Positions 1 to 10,489 are shown, counted from the stretch's first letter. The stretch: 64,000 bases of DNA from Bos javanicus (GCF_032452875.1 NC_083890.1:47874483-47938482), one strand, 5' to 3'. Notes: a model not told the origin generated them from the letters alone. A program made the numbers and translations.

Positions 1-166
1 GCCGGGGTGGAGCGGTTCCGGGCCTGCTGCCGGCGCCGCCCGGGGGCCGAACGGGCACTGCGCACGTGGACCTCACTGGCCTTGAAGAAGGCCACCATGA
101 AGGGCTGCTTGTCGTAGGGGCCGTCCCTGCCCACCAGGCCCGCGGCCCCAGGGCTGATGCTGAGCC
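1..166 (-). CDS. BMP6: BMP6 exon 4 (partial at left edge): prodomain end, cleavage site, start of mature ligand
   Basis: BMP6 is a secreted TGF-beta superfamily ligand. It signals through type I/II serine kinase receptors to SMAD1/5/8 and, in liver, drives hepcidin expression. This exon starts after a TTTGCCTACAG acceptor at 167 and begins with GG, which completes a glycine codon split from exon 3. It reads LSISPGAAGLVGRDG, then PYDKQPFMVAFFKASEVHV, then R-S-A-R (62-51) followed by S-A-P-G-R-R-R-Q-Q-A-R-N-R-S. R-S-A-R fits the RXXR proprotein-convertase site that frees mature BMP6, so the mature ligand should begin at codon 50-48. The arginine-rich stretch after it matches the heparin-binding N-terminus of BMP6, and N-R-S is an N-glycosylation sequon. 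In BMP6/BMP7 genes this exon is about 198 nt, so roughly 30 nt lie beyond the edge. The alternative BMP7 is excluded by the BMP6-type basic segment and the exon 2 sequence. Confidence 0.95.
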
Positions 167-768
167 CTGTAGGCAAATACGGAAGCGCACCTCTGAGATG
201 TGGCACCGAGCCTGGTGTCCACCTGCAGGGCACGCCCAAGCCTCCCGGGTGCCCTCAGAGAGGAGGAGCCCACGTGCGGGTAGACACGGGGCACCCTGAG
301 CCCTACCCCCTCCTCCTGCCAAGGTCCCGGGAGGCAGGGCAAGGGGTGGTGGGGCCCCCAGTTCCCCTGTTCCTTCTGCTATCTTCTGTTCACACCCATC
401 TTCCCCATCTTACGTCTCCCACCCAGGAAGGTGACTTCATGGGCTGACTGGGTCCGGCCCGAGGGGACTGGGACCTGCCAAGCTCTGACACTGCAGGAGC
501 GGGTGCAGGAAGGGCCCCCACAAACCTACTCAACGTCAGCACCTAGAGCTCACCCCGGCCTTCCTCTTTAACTCAGCACCCAGCTCCTACCCCTCTCTGA
601 GGCTCCCGGACCATCTAACTGTCCCTGAGTCCTTGCCAGGAGGCCCTGGGGCAGGACTCTGCTTGTCCACCAAGGCTCCAGGAGGTCGGGAAACGGGGGG
701 CCCGCCTGGGGACCACGGCTGCCCACACCTGCCGCCAAGGAGGCAAAGGCCCGAGTCCCTGAACTCAC
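167..768 (-). other. BMP6: BMP6 intron 3 (602 bp)
   Basis: The intron runs from GTGAGT at 768 to CCTACAG ending at 167, read on the minus strand. It is short and GC-rich, with no repeat I recognise and no conserved coding block. Open frames in this stretch are low-complexity by-products of high GC content. Confidence 0.93.
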
Positions 769-917
769 CATCGCGCGTGACCACGCTCAGCTGCAGCCCC
801 ATGTTGTGCTGCGGAGTCAGGACCCACAGGTTGCTGGTGGCCGTGATGTCGAACTCCAGCCAGCCCGCCTCTGAGGCCCACACAGCACGCGTGCCCAGCA
901 GAAACAGGTCCGAGTCT
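769..917 (-). CDS. BMP6: BMP6 exon 3: prodomain core
   Basis: This 149-nt exon has an acceptor CTCTCTTCCAG ending at 918 and a donor GTGAGT starting at 768. Its first base completes the arginine codon (AG|A) left open by exon 2, and its last base opens the glycine codon (G|GG) closed by exon 4. It reads DSDLFLLGTRAVWASEAGW, then LEFDITATSNLWVLTPQHN, then MGLQLSVVTRDG. The W-A-S-E-x-G-W-L-E-F-D-I-T-A-T-S-N block belongs to the TGF-beta propeptide fold of the BMP5/6/7 group. N-L-W followed by T-P-Q-H-N-M is the BMP6 version rather than the BMP7 version. The prodomain helps fold the ligand and keeps it soluble until cleavage. No stop codon or frameshift is present, so the gene looks intact here. 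Confidence 0.96.
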
Positions 918-1899
918 CTGGAAGAGAGAGGAGACAGAGGGTGAGGGCACAGGGCCCCGGCTCAGCCCGCGGTCCTGCCAGGCGTCAGAATGCAGGCAGG
1001 ACGGTGGCCCGTGCCCAGCGCCATCAAGGGGAGTGCACATGAGCTGGGGTGCCACACCGGCTTCCTCCTGACACGGGAGGGCCCTCCACGTCCGCGGGAG
1101 CCTCACAACTGCTCGTGCCAGAGGTTTTTAGATTTAAGAAAAAATAAATAAGTAAACGGGCCTGTGGTTGTTCACTTTATGGCTAATGAACTCTAAAAAG
1201 AAAATGGAGGGGTGGGGGGCCGAGAAGAAAACGATGAAAAAAATACTAAAATCAGGATTAGTAAAGATGAGCATTTACTAAGCTTTGATTTTTTTTTTTT
1301 TTAATGAGGGTCCAACAATCCTCACATGTTCTTAGTTCCTGTGGAAGGGGAAACCAGGGTTCACATGCTATTTCTGAGCATCAATACTTTTCTTTTAATC
1401 AACACCTTTGCACACGGCCTGCGGTTAAGAGCCGAGTCCTTGCTCGTGTGGACTGCAGAATGGAGTCGGTGTTGGCCCCACCGTGAGCCGCCTGGGCTCC
1501 TGTGAGGCAAACTCAATGAGCCCATTCCTTCCACTGGACTCCACAGGGCTGTTCTTATATTTACATACACATTTCTTGTCTTTTCTTTTTTACAGTTTCC
1601 AGCTAACACAACCCACGGGATCATGGACAGACAGGGTGAGGGACCCATATGCTGTGACAAAGCGGTGTGAGGGACGGTCACCTCGGGGTATCACAGGGAC
1701 ACCCATCTGAGTTGACGCCCCGGGGTCACGGGCAGAGAGTGGCCTGGAATCCCTGTGACAGGGAGGGAGAGGTTTCCACCCTCCCTGGGAAGACGCAGAC
1801 CCCCTGGTGCTGGAAACATTCTGTGTGGAGAGCTTACAGGACAGAAACATGACTAGAATTCAGTACTAAACTTAAAATGAGCATCATAATACGAACAGC

Positions 1900-2075
1900 A
1901 TACATTTAAATCCATTACAAAGTGCCTGCATCTGCTCGGCTTGGGCCATCCTGCAAAGCAGGCAGAGGATCATTACCCCCATTTTACAGGACACTGCGAC
2001 TCAGACATGAGTTCACAGACACGTCACGGTCAAGGCCAGAAGCCAGTGGATCCCGAGATTTCCACAAGGGCCTTC
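1900..2075 (+). repeat. MIR SINE relic
   Basis: The run ATTACCCCCATTTTACAGGA, then ACTGCGACTCAGA, then GGTCAAGGCCAGAAGCC follows the MIR order (count line, lost GAGGAAACTGAGG box, GGTCACACAGC box). It is old and diverged, so the ends are approximate. Confidence 0.6.
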
Positions 2076-2790
2076 CCGCCTTTTGAGATCATGATGAAAG
2101 ACAACCCGCGACAAAGGAACAAAATGTATCTCTAGTCCATCCAATGGTCTGGAGGCCAGCGAAACCTCTGAGTGAAAAGTCTTAGACTTCTCAGAGGAGA
2201 AACAATTTTTCCTGTTTACCCCGCTCAGAGCTGGAAGGCAACACTATTGTCATCTTTTCTGAGCTCGGAGCAGTAGGTGTGGCTACGCAGCGTTTACTCA
2301 GCTGGTGGACAGGGTCTGCGGGGGGCACGCCCGGCCTGCCATCTATAAAGCTCCCCCCTCAACGCGTGTGTCACAGCCCCTGCTGACAAATTACCCCCCA
2401 CCCCCGTCACTGAGGCGACTGTGGGCGGACAGACGGGGGTGTTCATGGAAAACAGCAAGAGGGGACACAAGTCCAGAGCTTTGAAGTGAAGATGTGAAGA
2501 CATCAGTTCTGTTCTGGAAGGTAGGAAAAGACTCTCATCCAGAAATAACAGAACCAGGAACAGCAATGTGGGGACAGTCTGGTCCTGAAAGAAGCACCAG
2601 ACACGTTCTTATCAGAGGAGCAGTTCTAGAATGAGGATGTGGTGGGGATGTCAGCGCCCACAGGGTGCCATGGCTGAGGGGCACTGGTCACTAGGGCGTC
2701 AATGGGGCAACTGGCTCATGTTCTTAGGACTTGTAACAAGGATGCAGAGAAATACAGCCCAAGATACGAGTGTGACACGGCTGGTAGAAA

Positions 2791-3296
2791 GAGCTCAGTT
2801 CAGTACAGTGGCTCAGTCGTGTCCGACTCTTTGCGACCCATGGACTGCAGCACGCCAGGCCTCCCTGTCCATCACCAACTCCCAGAGCTTGCTCAAACTC
2901 ATGTCCATTGGGTTAGTGATGCCATCCAACCATCTCATCCTCTGTCATCCCCTTCTCCTCCTGCCTTCAATCTTTCCCAACATCAGGGTCTTTTCCAATG
3001 AGTCAGTTCTTCACATCAGGTGGCCAAAGGATTGGAGTTTCAGCTTCAGTCCTTCCAATGAACAGTCAGGACTGATTTCCTTTAGGATGGACTAGTTGGA
3101 TCTCCTTGCAGTCCCAGGGACTCTCAAGAGTCTTCTCCAACACCACAGTTCAAAAGCATCAATTCTTTGGCACTCAGCTTTCTTTATGGTCCAACTCTAA
3201 CATCCATACATGACTATTGGGAAAACCATAGCTTTGACTAGATGGACCTTTGTTGGGAAAGTAATGTCTCTGCTTTTTAATAAGCTATCTAGGTTG
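2791..3296 (-). mobile_element. BovB 3' fragment
   Basis: About 500 bp of the BovB 3' end lies in reverse, starting with the CAGTTCAGT-type terminal motif and reaching into the region that encodes the C-terminal part of the BovB polyprotein. It is 5'-truncated, as is usual for retrotransposed LINEs. It is in the sense orientation relative to BMP6 transcription. Confidence 0.92.
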
Positions 3297-3814
3297 AGCT
3301 AGAATGAGCTTTTATATTTCAAAAGTAGGGCTCAGGACAAAGGAATGGGGGAGTCTGTCAGCTGAGAAAGTGGGAGATGGGACAGAAGGCCATCATCCAA
3401 AAATGGGGCAGAGACAGCAGAGGACAGGAAGAAGAGGGGGGTGTGGTTTAAGGAGGGCAGAGGAGGCACACAAAACCATGACAGGGAAGAAATGGAGTCC
3501 ACAGGTGGGTGGGGCTTGGTGGACACGGGAGCCTGTGTTGCAACCTGACGCTGCTCCAGGTCACCCAGGGGCCCCCCACGTACCCCCCCCAGGACCTGGC
3601 AGGGCTTCAGGGCCGCGCCTCGCTGACTGTCCGGTGAAGACAAGGCTGGTCCTCGCCGATTAGAAGACCAGGGGGTCCACACACACGTGGGCTGCAGCTG
3701 AGCTCCGGGGCTCAGGGCACGGAGGCCAAATCAAAGACAGCCACTCAAACGAGGGTGCTCAGGTCCCTGGGAGCAGGGGTGATGCAGCGCAGGGACTTAA
3801 AGTAACCGGGCTCA

Positions 3815-3986
3815 GGGCCTTCCCAGCGGTCCAAGGGTTAAGACTTCAGCTTCCAGTACAGGGGGTGTGGGTTCAAACCCTGGTCGGGGAGCTGGGATCC
3901 CACAGGCGTCGTGGCCAAAAAACCAAAACATAAAACCAAAACAAATTCAATCAAGACTTTACAAACTGGTCCACATAAAAAAATAA
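3815..3986 (+). repeat. CHR-type tRNA-derived SINE with A-rich tail
   Basis: A tRNA-like head (GGTTAAGACTTC, GTGGGTTCAAACCCTGGTCGG box-B-like) is followed by GGCCAAAAAACC and a tail ending GGTCCACATAAAAAA. The copy at 42952 shares the same tail, so the two belong to one subfamily. Confidence 0.8.
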
Positions 3987-3999
3987 TAATAATAATAAC
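3986..3999. repeat. (AAT)n microsatellite
   Basis: Four to five AAT units extend the A-rich tail of the preceding SINE. Confidence 0.8.
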
Positions 4000-4257
4000 T
4001 GGGCTATCGGCCTGGTGGAGCAGCAAATACCTCCCGGGCTCCCAGCACTCGGGCGCCGGCCAAGCGCTCCCGCCGACCCGAAGAGGATGGGGAGGCCGGT
4101 CCCATCATGGCTCCCTTCCGGAGCTGGCGGCGCGCAGCCCGCAGAGGGGGTGTGTGTGATGGCCACACGGGGTTCAGGGGGGTGACCAGAGCTTGAAGCT
4201 GGAGCCCCGGCTCTCAGCCACCACACATCCAAAAAGCGGAGTCAAGAAAAGCATAGG

Positions 4258-4625
4258 ACAGATGACGTGTGATGTCACTTATCTGTGGAATCTTGAAAAA
4301 AAAAAAAAAAAAAGATGATACAAATGAACTTAATTACAAAACTAGAAACAGACTCACAGAGAACGATCTTATGGTTACTGGAGGGGCAAGCAGGGGAGGG
4401 GTGCATTGGGAATTGGGGATTAACAGATACACACGACTGTACATAAAATAAACAAGGACCTACTGTATAGCATGGGGAACTATATTCACCTATCATGTAA
4501 TAAATAAACTATCGTGGAAAAGAATCTGAAAAAGAATATATATATAAAAATATATGAATCACTTTGCCATACACCTGAAACTAACACAATATTATAAATC
4601 AACTCTACTTTAATACAAAGATTTT
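4258..4625 (+). mobile_element. L1 3' UTR fragment (older artiodactyl L1)
   Basis: It contains the phrase order typical of artiodactyl L1 3' ends: TATCTGTGGAATCTT, an 18-A run (4296-4313), GAAACAGACTCACAGAGA, GGACCTACTGTATAGCA, GAATCTGAAAAAGAATATA and CACCTGAAACTAACACAAT. No coding remains. Confidence 0.85.
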
Positions 4626-5439
4626 TTTCTAATGCATAGAGCAGAGGTAAGTAAACACCCAGCAAGGGCTTGGAATAAAGTCAGAGATCCAAACCCACTG
4701 CCCATCAGTGCCAGTGGAGGCTGGATACAGAAGTCAGGTTTCAGATGCTTGGGGCTGGCAGAGGAGAGCAGTCAGGGGTGACTCCACATGTCAGGGCAGG
4801 AGGAGGAAGGTCGAGATGCCTCACACCCACGGCTGGGATGCCAGCAGCCTCCCCGGCTTCTCCCCTCTCCCCTTCCGAGCACAACGCCCTCCGTCTAGAT
4901 ACAGCCATCACTGACACACGTCCAGTGAGGCAGAGGGCCTTTCACAAGAATGAGCCTCTGAGGGGGGACCCCGCTGGGTCAACGCTGCTCGTGACTCAGG
5001 TGAGTAAGAGACACTATTTGTGGCAAGTCACCAAAATGGCCCTGGTCTGCCCACAGCTGTTTACCTTTCTTCAATGACACGTGACCTTCTCAGTCTACGG
5101 ACTCTGTCAAAGGGTCGCCTCACACAAGACGCACCCGGTTCTGTGACGTGAGCAGCAGGGCTGCCCCTGTAAACCACTCCAGGGGCGTCGAGGCCTTCTT
5201 TATGCAAGAAGAGCATAAAGTGCAATTTTCAAACAGAATGGGAGCCAAAAATCATTTGAGAAAATGAGAGAGTAAGGCAAGGGTTTTTACTTTTTTCTTA
5301 TGTGATGTATTGTACATACAGGATCACATCTAAACTTTTACCAACTAAAAAGGTAGAAAAGAAAGAGAATATTTGAAAACAGAGTACTAGAAATCAGAGT
5401 AAACTGCTACACACTGATTCAAGTAACAAGGCTGAATGG

Positions 5440-5551
5440 ACATTACTGTATACACTATATATTACATAATAATATTGTATACATTATATATCACATATAT
5501 AATAATGTTCATTCACCTGTTACTTGAATTATACACATTATGTATTGCAGG
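5440..5551. repeat. AT-rich low-complexity tract
   Basis: TATACA/TATATA-rich DNA, partly self-complementary. Pieces of similar composition reappear between and after the SINEs at 5767-5811, 5997-6028 and 6353-6380, so one AT-rich tract probably received several insertions. Confidence 0.7.
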
Positions 5552-5766
5552 AGTTCCCTAGTATTATTATTCCCAGACAATAAAGAATCTGCCTGCAATG
5601 CAGGAGACCTGAGTTCAATCCCTGGGTCAGAAGGATGCTCTGGAGAAGGGAATGGCAACCCACTCCAGGATTCTTGCTTGAGAAATCCCATGGACAGAGG
5701 AGCCTGGTGGGCTACAGTCCATGGGGTCACAAAGAATCAGACATGACTGAGCAACTCACACTTTCT
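5552..5766 (+). repeat. Bov-tA SINE
   Basis: A tRNA-Glu-like head (AAAGAATCTGCCTGCAATGC, GAGTTCAATCCCTGGGT) is joined to a Bov-A unit ending CATGGGGTCACAAAGAATC and AGACATGACTGAGCAAC. The first 25 nt of the head are diverged. Confidence 0.93.
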
Positions 5767-5811
5767 TTCATACTATGTACGCAATATTATATACACTACA
5801 TACTGTACTAG

Positions 5812-5996
5812 TGAAAGTCACACAGTCGTGTCCAACTCTCTGCAGTCATGTGGACTATAGCCCACCACGCTCCTCTGTCCATGGAATTCTCCAGGCAAGA
5901 ATACTGGAGTGGGTTGCCATTCCCCTCTACAGGGGATCTTCCCAACCCAGGGACTGAACCAGACTCTTTACTGTCTGAGCCACCAGGGAAGCCCTC
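5812..5996 (-). repeat. Bov-A/Bov-tA SINE, reverse
   Basis: The element starts with GTGAAAGTCACACAGTCGTG and ends GAGCCACCAGGGAAGCCC, the reverse of the SINE head. With the forward copy at 5552-5766 it forms an inverted pair 45 bp apart. Confidence 0.93.
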
Positions 5997-6028
5997 ATAC
6001 TATGTTATATGTACTATATTGTATATAT

Positions 6029-6148
6029 TGGGCTTCTCTGGCAGCTCAGCTGGTAAAGAATCTGCCTGCAATGCAGGAGACCCCGGTTTGATTCCTGGGT
6101 CAAGAAGATCCCCTGGAGAAGGGAATGGCAACCCACTCCAGTATTCTT
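6029..6148 (+). repeat. Bov-tA SINE, 3'-truncated
   Basis: It begins GGGCTTCTCTGGCAGCTCAG and breaks off after CACTCCAGTATTCTTA, exactly where the next SINE begins. Confidence 0.9.
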
Positions 6149-6352
6149 AGGCTTCCCTGGTGACTCAGATGGTAAAGAATCCACGTGCAATGAGGGAGAC
6201 CTGGGTTCGATCCCTGGGTTGGGAAGATTTCCCTGGAGGAAGGCATAGCAACCCACTCCAATATTCTTGTCTGGAGAATCCCCATGGACAGAGAAGCCTG
6301 GCGGGCTACAGTCCATGGGGTCGCAGAGAGTTGGACATGACCGAGCAACTCA
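6149..6352 (+). repeat. Bov-tA SINE
   Basis: A complete copy from GGCTTCCCTGGTGACTCAG to GGACATGACCGAGCAACTC lies head-to-tail behind the truncated copy. This is either a tandem form or an insertion into the neighbour's Bov-A unit. Confidence 0.93.
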
Positions 6353-6569
6353 ACATAGCATATACTATGTTATATAATCAGCCAGGCTCCCACTGACTTT
6401 ATGGCAGTTGAATTTACCCAGTTTTCACTTCTAGGATGAACATGGCATAAAGAGAAGTTTCAAACATCAAAGGCACCAAAATTCGGTAAGGTATATTTCA
6501 TCTTCGACAAACCAACACAAATCCCTTTGAATCCGGATAGTAACACAGCTCTGCCCTTACACGCTGTTC

Positions 6570-6748
6570 ACCACGGGACAGCTCTTACATGTGTTAGCTC
6601 CTCACAACTGCCCAAGAGTATTCACACCATCACAGGCGAACACAGCGGGGAACGGAGGCGCACGCGGTCACGCAGCTTGCTCACAGGCACTCCGCCGGCA
6701 CGAGCACAGCGGGGATGTGGACCCAGGCAACCTGGCCCTGAGCCATCA
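6570..6748 (+). repeat. MIR SINE relic
   Basis: GCTCTTACATGTGTTAGCTC, CTCACAACTGCCC, a diverged GGGGAACGGAGGC box, GTCACGCAGCTTG and GATGTGGACCCAGGCAACCT are in MIR order. Confidence 0.72.
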
Positions 6749-7277
6749 CCACGGAGGTTCCCAAGGCCGGTGGGCACCAGACGCCCCTGGAGGCCGTGCT
6801 CACACACAGACTCTGAGAGTTTTGGCGGCAGGGCCTGTGAGCTTGCATCCCCATCAGATTCCCAGGTGACGTTGCTGCCACTGGTCTGGGGAGCACACTC
6901 AGGGCCACTGTCGTTGAGCACTCTGCCTTTCTCTAAAGTACGAGGAGAATGACCTTGGCCTGCTGTTTAGACTTCAAGTTTCAAGCTGTCAGCTCTCAAA
7001 ATACCTTACCTCTCTCTCTAAAATAGTATCAAGTCATGTAGACTTCATGCGTAAATGCTTGATGGTCTTGGGGACTGGCCTTACCCTTGGGGATTTATCA
7101 AGTGAGACTAACAATCAGAGTTACGGGTGAGATTAAATCCAAAGTAGCAGGATTATCAGAAGGCTTGCTTCTGTGTGTCCAAGACAGGGAGCAGGGGAAG
7201 ATGGAAGGCTACTTTGTTCAAGTTCAAGGCTACCTAACCTGTGCTTGGTGACCACATAGATGCAATAATGTTCCCAT

Positions 7278-7460
7278 ACACTGGGGTAAGAGGGCGGCAG
7301 AGGACAAGATGGTCAGATGGCATCACCAACTCAATGGACATGAACTTGAGCAAACTCTGAGAGGTAGAGGAGGACAGGGAAGCCTGGTGTGCTGCAGTCC
7401 ATGGGGTCACAAAGAGTCAGACACGACTTAGCGACTGAACAATAACATCACACTGGGGTA
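7278..7460 (+). mobile_element. Short BovB 3' end with 11-bp target-site duplication
   Basis: The BovB piece (7289-7449) is only about 160 bp and ends GACTTAGCGACTGAACAATAAC. It is flanked by perfect copies of ACACTGGGGTA at 7278-7288 and 7450-7460, the mark of target-primed insertion. Confidence 0.9.
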
Positions 7461-7499
7461 TATATCCCACCACACCCCAGTGATTGGGTACAGACTGAA

Positions 7500-8035
7500 T
7501 GAGGTTTTGAGAGAGTCAATTCCTAGGTAGGTTGATAAGAAGTCCGGGGGTCCCCAAGAAGAGAGGGGTCTGGAATTCTCAAGGAGGAGGAAAGGACAAA
7601 CGTTTTCTTTTCCTCTACATTGCTTAGTCCTAGTCACATAAAACATTTTTATCTTTAAGCCTGGAAGTGATGATTACACAACAAACAAGTCAGTTTAAAC
7701 AACTAAGTTTAAACTCTGTACTAAAGATTATACAATGACGTGTCCTGCTTGAGTACAGTTTCTCCTTCTTGAAAACCTTCTGACTAATCCTGATATTTTA
7801 GAATGTATATTATGGGAGTGGGTCTGGTAGGATCTTTCTATTGTTAAATTCTAATCTTGTTATCCTAAAATGTAAATTGTTGGCATGGGAGTGGGTCTGG
7901 TAAAATTTTCACAAGCTTGAGACAGTCTTTTGATGGTCTCTGGCCCCCGATTGAATTCTTCTCTTTCGGAGGCCAAGAATCCCAGCGTCCTTTCGTGGGT
8001 CAGCAACAACCTCTCAGTTTCTGCCACCTTTTAAA
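7500..8035 (+). repeat. LTR-like block (possible ruminant ERV solo LTR)
   Basis: An 18-bp direct repeat ATGGGAGTGGGTCTGGTA occurs at 7812-7829 and 7885-7902 (73-bp period). It is followed by CTTGAGACAGTCTTTTGATG, TGGCCCCCGATTGAATTC, CTTTCGGAGGCCAAGAATCC and GTCCTTTCGTGGG, which looks like the U3-to-U5 order of a ruminant endogenous retrovirus LTR. I see no gag, pol or env sequence beside it. Ends and family are uncertain, and recognition rests on memory of similar bovine LTRs. Confidence 0.42.
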
Positions 8036-9884
8036 CATGTCACAGGCAAATTTTATGTTTTGGTTCTTATCACCCACGCCCACATCCACATCCCTGCCCA
8101 ACATGGGGAACTAAGGCAATAAAAGTGCTGCTAATTGGTGATTTTAAAACAAATAGCAAAAAAAAAAAAAAATCTTGACTATACAACCATGGCCTGCCTC
8201 CCAAAAAGCTGGACATCCTGGTGCGGAGATGCTGGCAACTAAAACACCTGGGTGTGAATAATAGAGAAGGCAGCATCATTTCCAGACACAAACCTCTTTT
8301 CTTTTCTCTGCCACATTTACCAAGTGGGTAAACAATTCCCAAACAAAAGTTCTTCCTGTTCCCCACACCCTGACGTCCCCCTCTCCAAAATTTGTCCTTG
8401 TTCTTTTAATTCTTCTCTAACCTTCTCAGCTACCCTTCCAAAGAACAGAACATAGACAGGCAAGGGGAAGAAGGCTTGGTAGCTTCTTGACTCTTGTTTT
8501 CCCCTTTGACTTCATGGGGGTCTTTCTAAGTCTAAGGAAGATGCTCTTGACTAAGAAGATGAAAGTAACTGGTTACATAACCGCAGGTGTGGGTCGGGCA
8601 CGTTATCCCTTTCTCAGGAGCAAAGGAACAAACACTACAAAGTTCAGTGCTCGTCTGGGGCCCAGGCTGAGTGTGCCAGAGATTACCAAGCCAGCAGGAA
8701 GATTTCAGTAGTCCCTAGGGAGGGAACCTGTGACAGCCAGATTCAGAAAGAGAAACAGGCATGGCTGGGCACAGCGATAAGAAGCCTTTGATTTTCCTCT
8801 GCCCAAACAACAATCAACTTCTCCCATCCCGCCTTTCTCAAATTTGCCCTTCTCTTCATAAAAGAACAGTCCCAGATATCTCACTTTCAGGTCAGTGGAG
8901 ATAAGAGTTCATGTTCCTTCATTTCGGGAGGCATCACTGAACATCCAACGGAATTTATACGGCAATCACTCTATGAGCATCAGCCTGTGAGAAATGCTTT
9001 CCTAAGAACACGAATCTCCTAGATGCTGGCCCAACGACTGGGTTCAAGTCTGGTTTCCAGAATCACACTGTTTGGTTCCAACATCAACATCTGTGGGGAT
9101 TCATTATAAAGATTTCCAAATAAAAATATGACACTTCAGAGATGGGTGCTTTGGGGTATGGTGCATCAAACGAGCACTCTTACTAAGAACAGCGAAAATC
9201 ACAAACCTGTTTGAAGCTACCTTAGAGCCACCAAGAAAGGCAAACACTTGATGCGGCAAGAGGTCAGAGAGAAGAGAAGTGCATCAAGGCTGAGCCTGTA
9301 TCCGCCACTGCTTTTTCATGTCCGGGCCTTGGTTAATTCCTGGCATACCGCAAAGATGTCAAACAGAATGGGGTAGCAGCCCAGAGCCTGGAGCGGTATC
9401 ATTGGCTGGCAATGCAAACTGGAGCTTCAGGGAGTTATGACTTGGAGGGCTAAGGTCCCAGAGGACTGCACAGAAGTGAGCTCATCAATGTGATTTCATA
9501 GAAGTTAGGGGTCCCTTCCTCTAGGATCTTGGCTCTTCAAGGCCTGACTGCCGTGAACTCCAGTATTTCCATTTGAGACATTTGCCAAATGTTAGGCTGT
9601 GTTTGCGTGGAGGAAGAAGCTGAGAAAACAAGCAGGAAGAAACTGCTTAGAGGCTAAACAAAAGCACAGCAGAGTTTTTGGCAGTCTCTCAATGCTGGGG
9701 AGTTTAAAATTAAGAGTTCAGAGCCCACCATGGAAGAGAACTTCTGGTAAACAACCTAGACCTTCAGCCGAGACCCTTAACAAGCTAAACTGCAGGAGAA
9801 AGGGAAAACAAGAAACAGATGCCTCAACATATCCAGAAACCTGGCTTCAATTAAAACCGAACAAGCTGACCTGCCTGCCTTCCA

Positions 9885-10142
9885 GAAGAAAGTGAAATCC
9901 AGTCTGGAAGGAGACACCAGTATCTAGAACTGTTTTTCATAAATAAAGTCCAGAATATAATTTCAAAAAATGATTTGGCATGCTAGGAAATAAGACCAAA
10001 TGAAGAAAAATCAAGGGAGCAAACAGATCATGAAAATAGACCCACAGGTGATTCAAATAATAGAATTTTCAGACATGATCTTAAAATCTAGTGTTATATT
10101 AAAAGGATAAATCCCAAGTTCAGTTTGTTTCAGGAATGTGAC
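9885..10142 (+). mobile_element. Old L1 fragment (first part)
   Basis: The stretch AATAGACCCACAGGTGATTC, then ATAATAGAATTTTCAGACA resembles ancient mammalian L1/HAL1 sequence. A DNA transposon remnant follows immediately and may separate it from the piece at 10490. The left boundary is a guess. Confidence 0.4.
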
Positions 10143-10485
10143 ATTGGTTATAGACATCCCTCAGTATCCTTGGGGGACTGGTTCCAGGACCCAATTCTGG
10201 ATACCAAAAAATAGCTAGACACCAAAATCCATGTATGCTCAAGTCCATTACATAAAACCATGTAGTATATCTGCATATAACCCATGAATGTCCTCCTGTA
10301 TATTTTAAATCTCTAGATTACTTATAGTACCTAATACAATGTAAGTGCCGTGTAAATAGTTGCAAGCACATAGCAATTCAAATTTTTTGGAACTTCCTGA
10401 AATCTTTAAAAAATATTTTGATGCGTAGTTGGTTGACTCCACAGATGTAGAACCCATGGATATATGAAGGACTAACTACAATCAT
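10143..10485. mobile_element. Tigger-like (TcMar) non-autonomous DNA transposon
   Basis: One end reads CCTCAGTATCCTTGGGGGAC and the other CCCATGGATATATGAAGGAC, an inverted repeat with divergence. Internal phrases ATGCTCAAGTCCATTACATA and TACTTATAGTACCTAATACA recur in the copy at 55410-56163. Confidence 0.75.
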
Positions 10486-10489
10486 GCCC

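Noticed and set aside
587..883. 98-codon minus-strand frame overlapping exon 3
   Set aside because: It runs through the GTGAGT donor into intron 3. Only the part up to 769 is coding.
5440..5551. Possible replication origin or matrix attachment site in AT-rich tract
   Set aside because: AT-richness alone is not evidence, and no defined motif distinguishes it.
5552..6352. Regularly repeated similar units, CRISPR-like at first sight
   Set aside because: The units are about 200-bp Bov-tA/Bov-A SINEs in both orientations, not short repeats with unique spacers.
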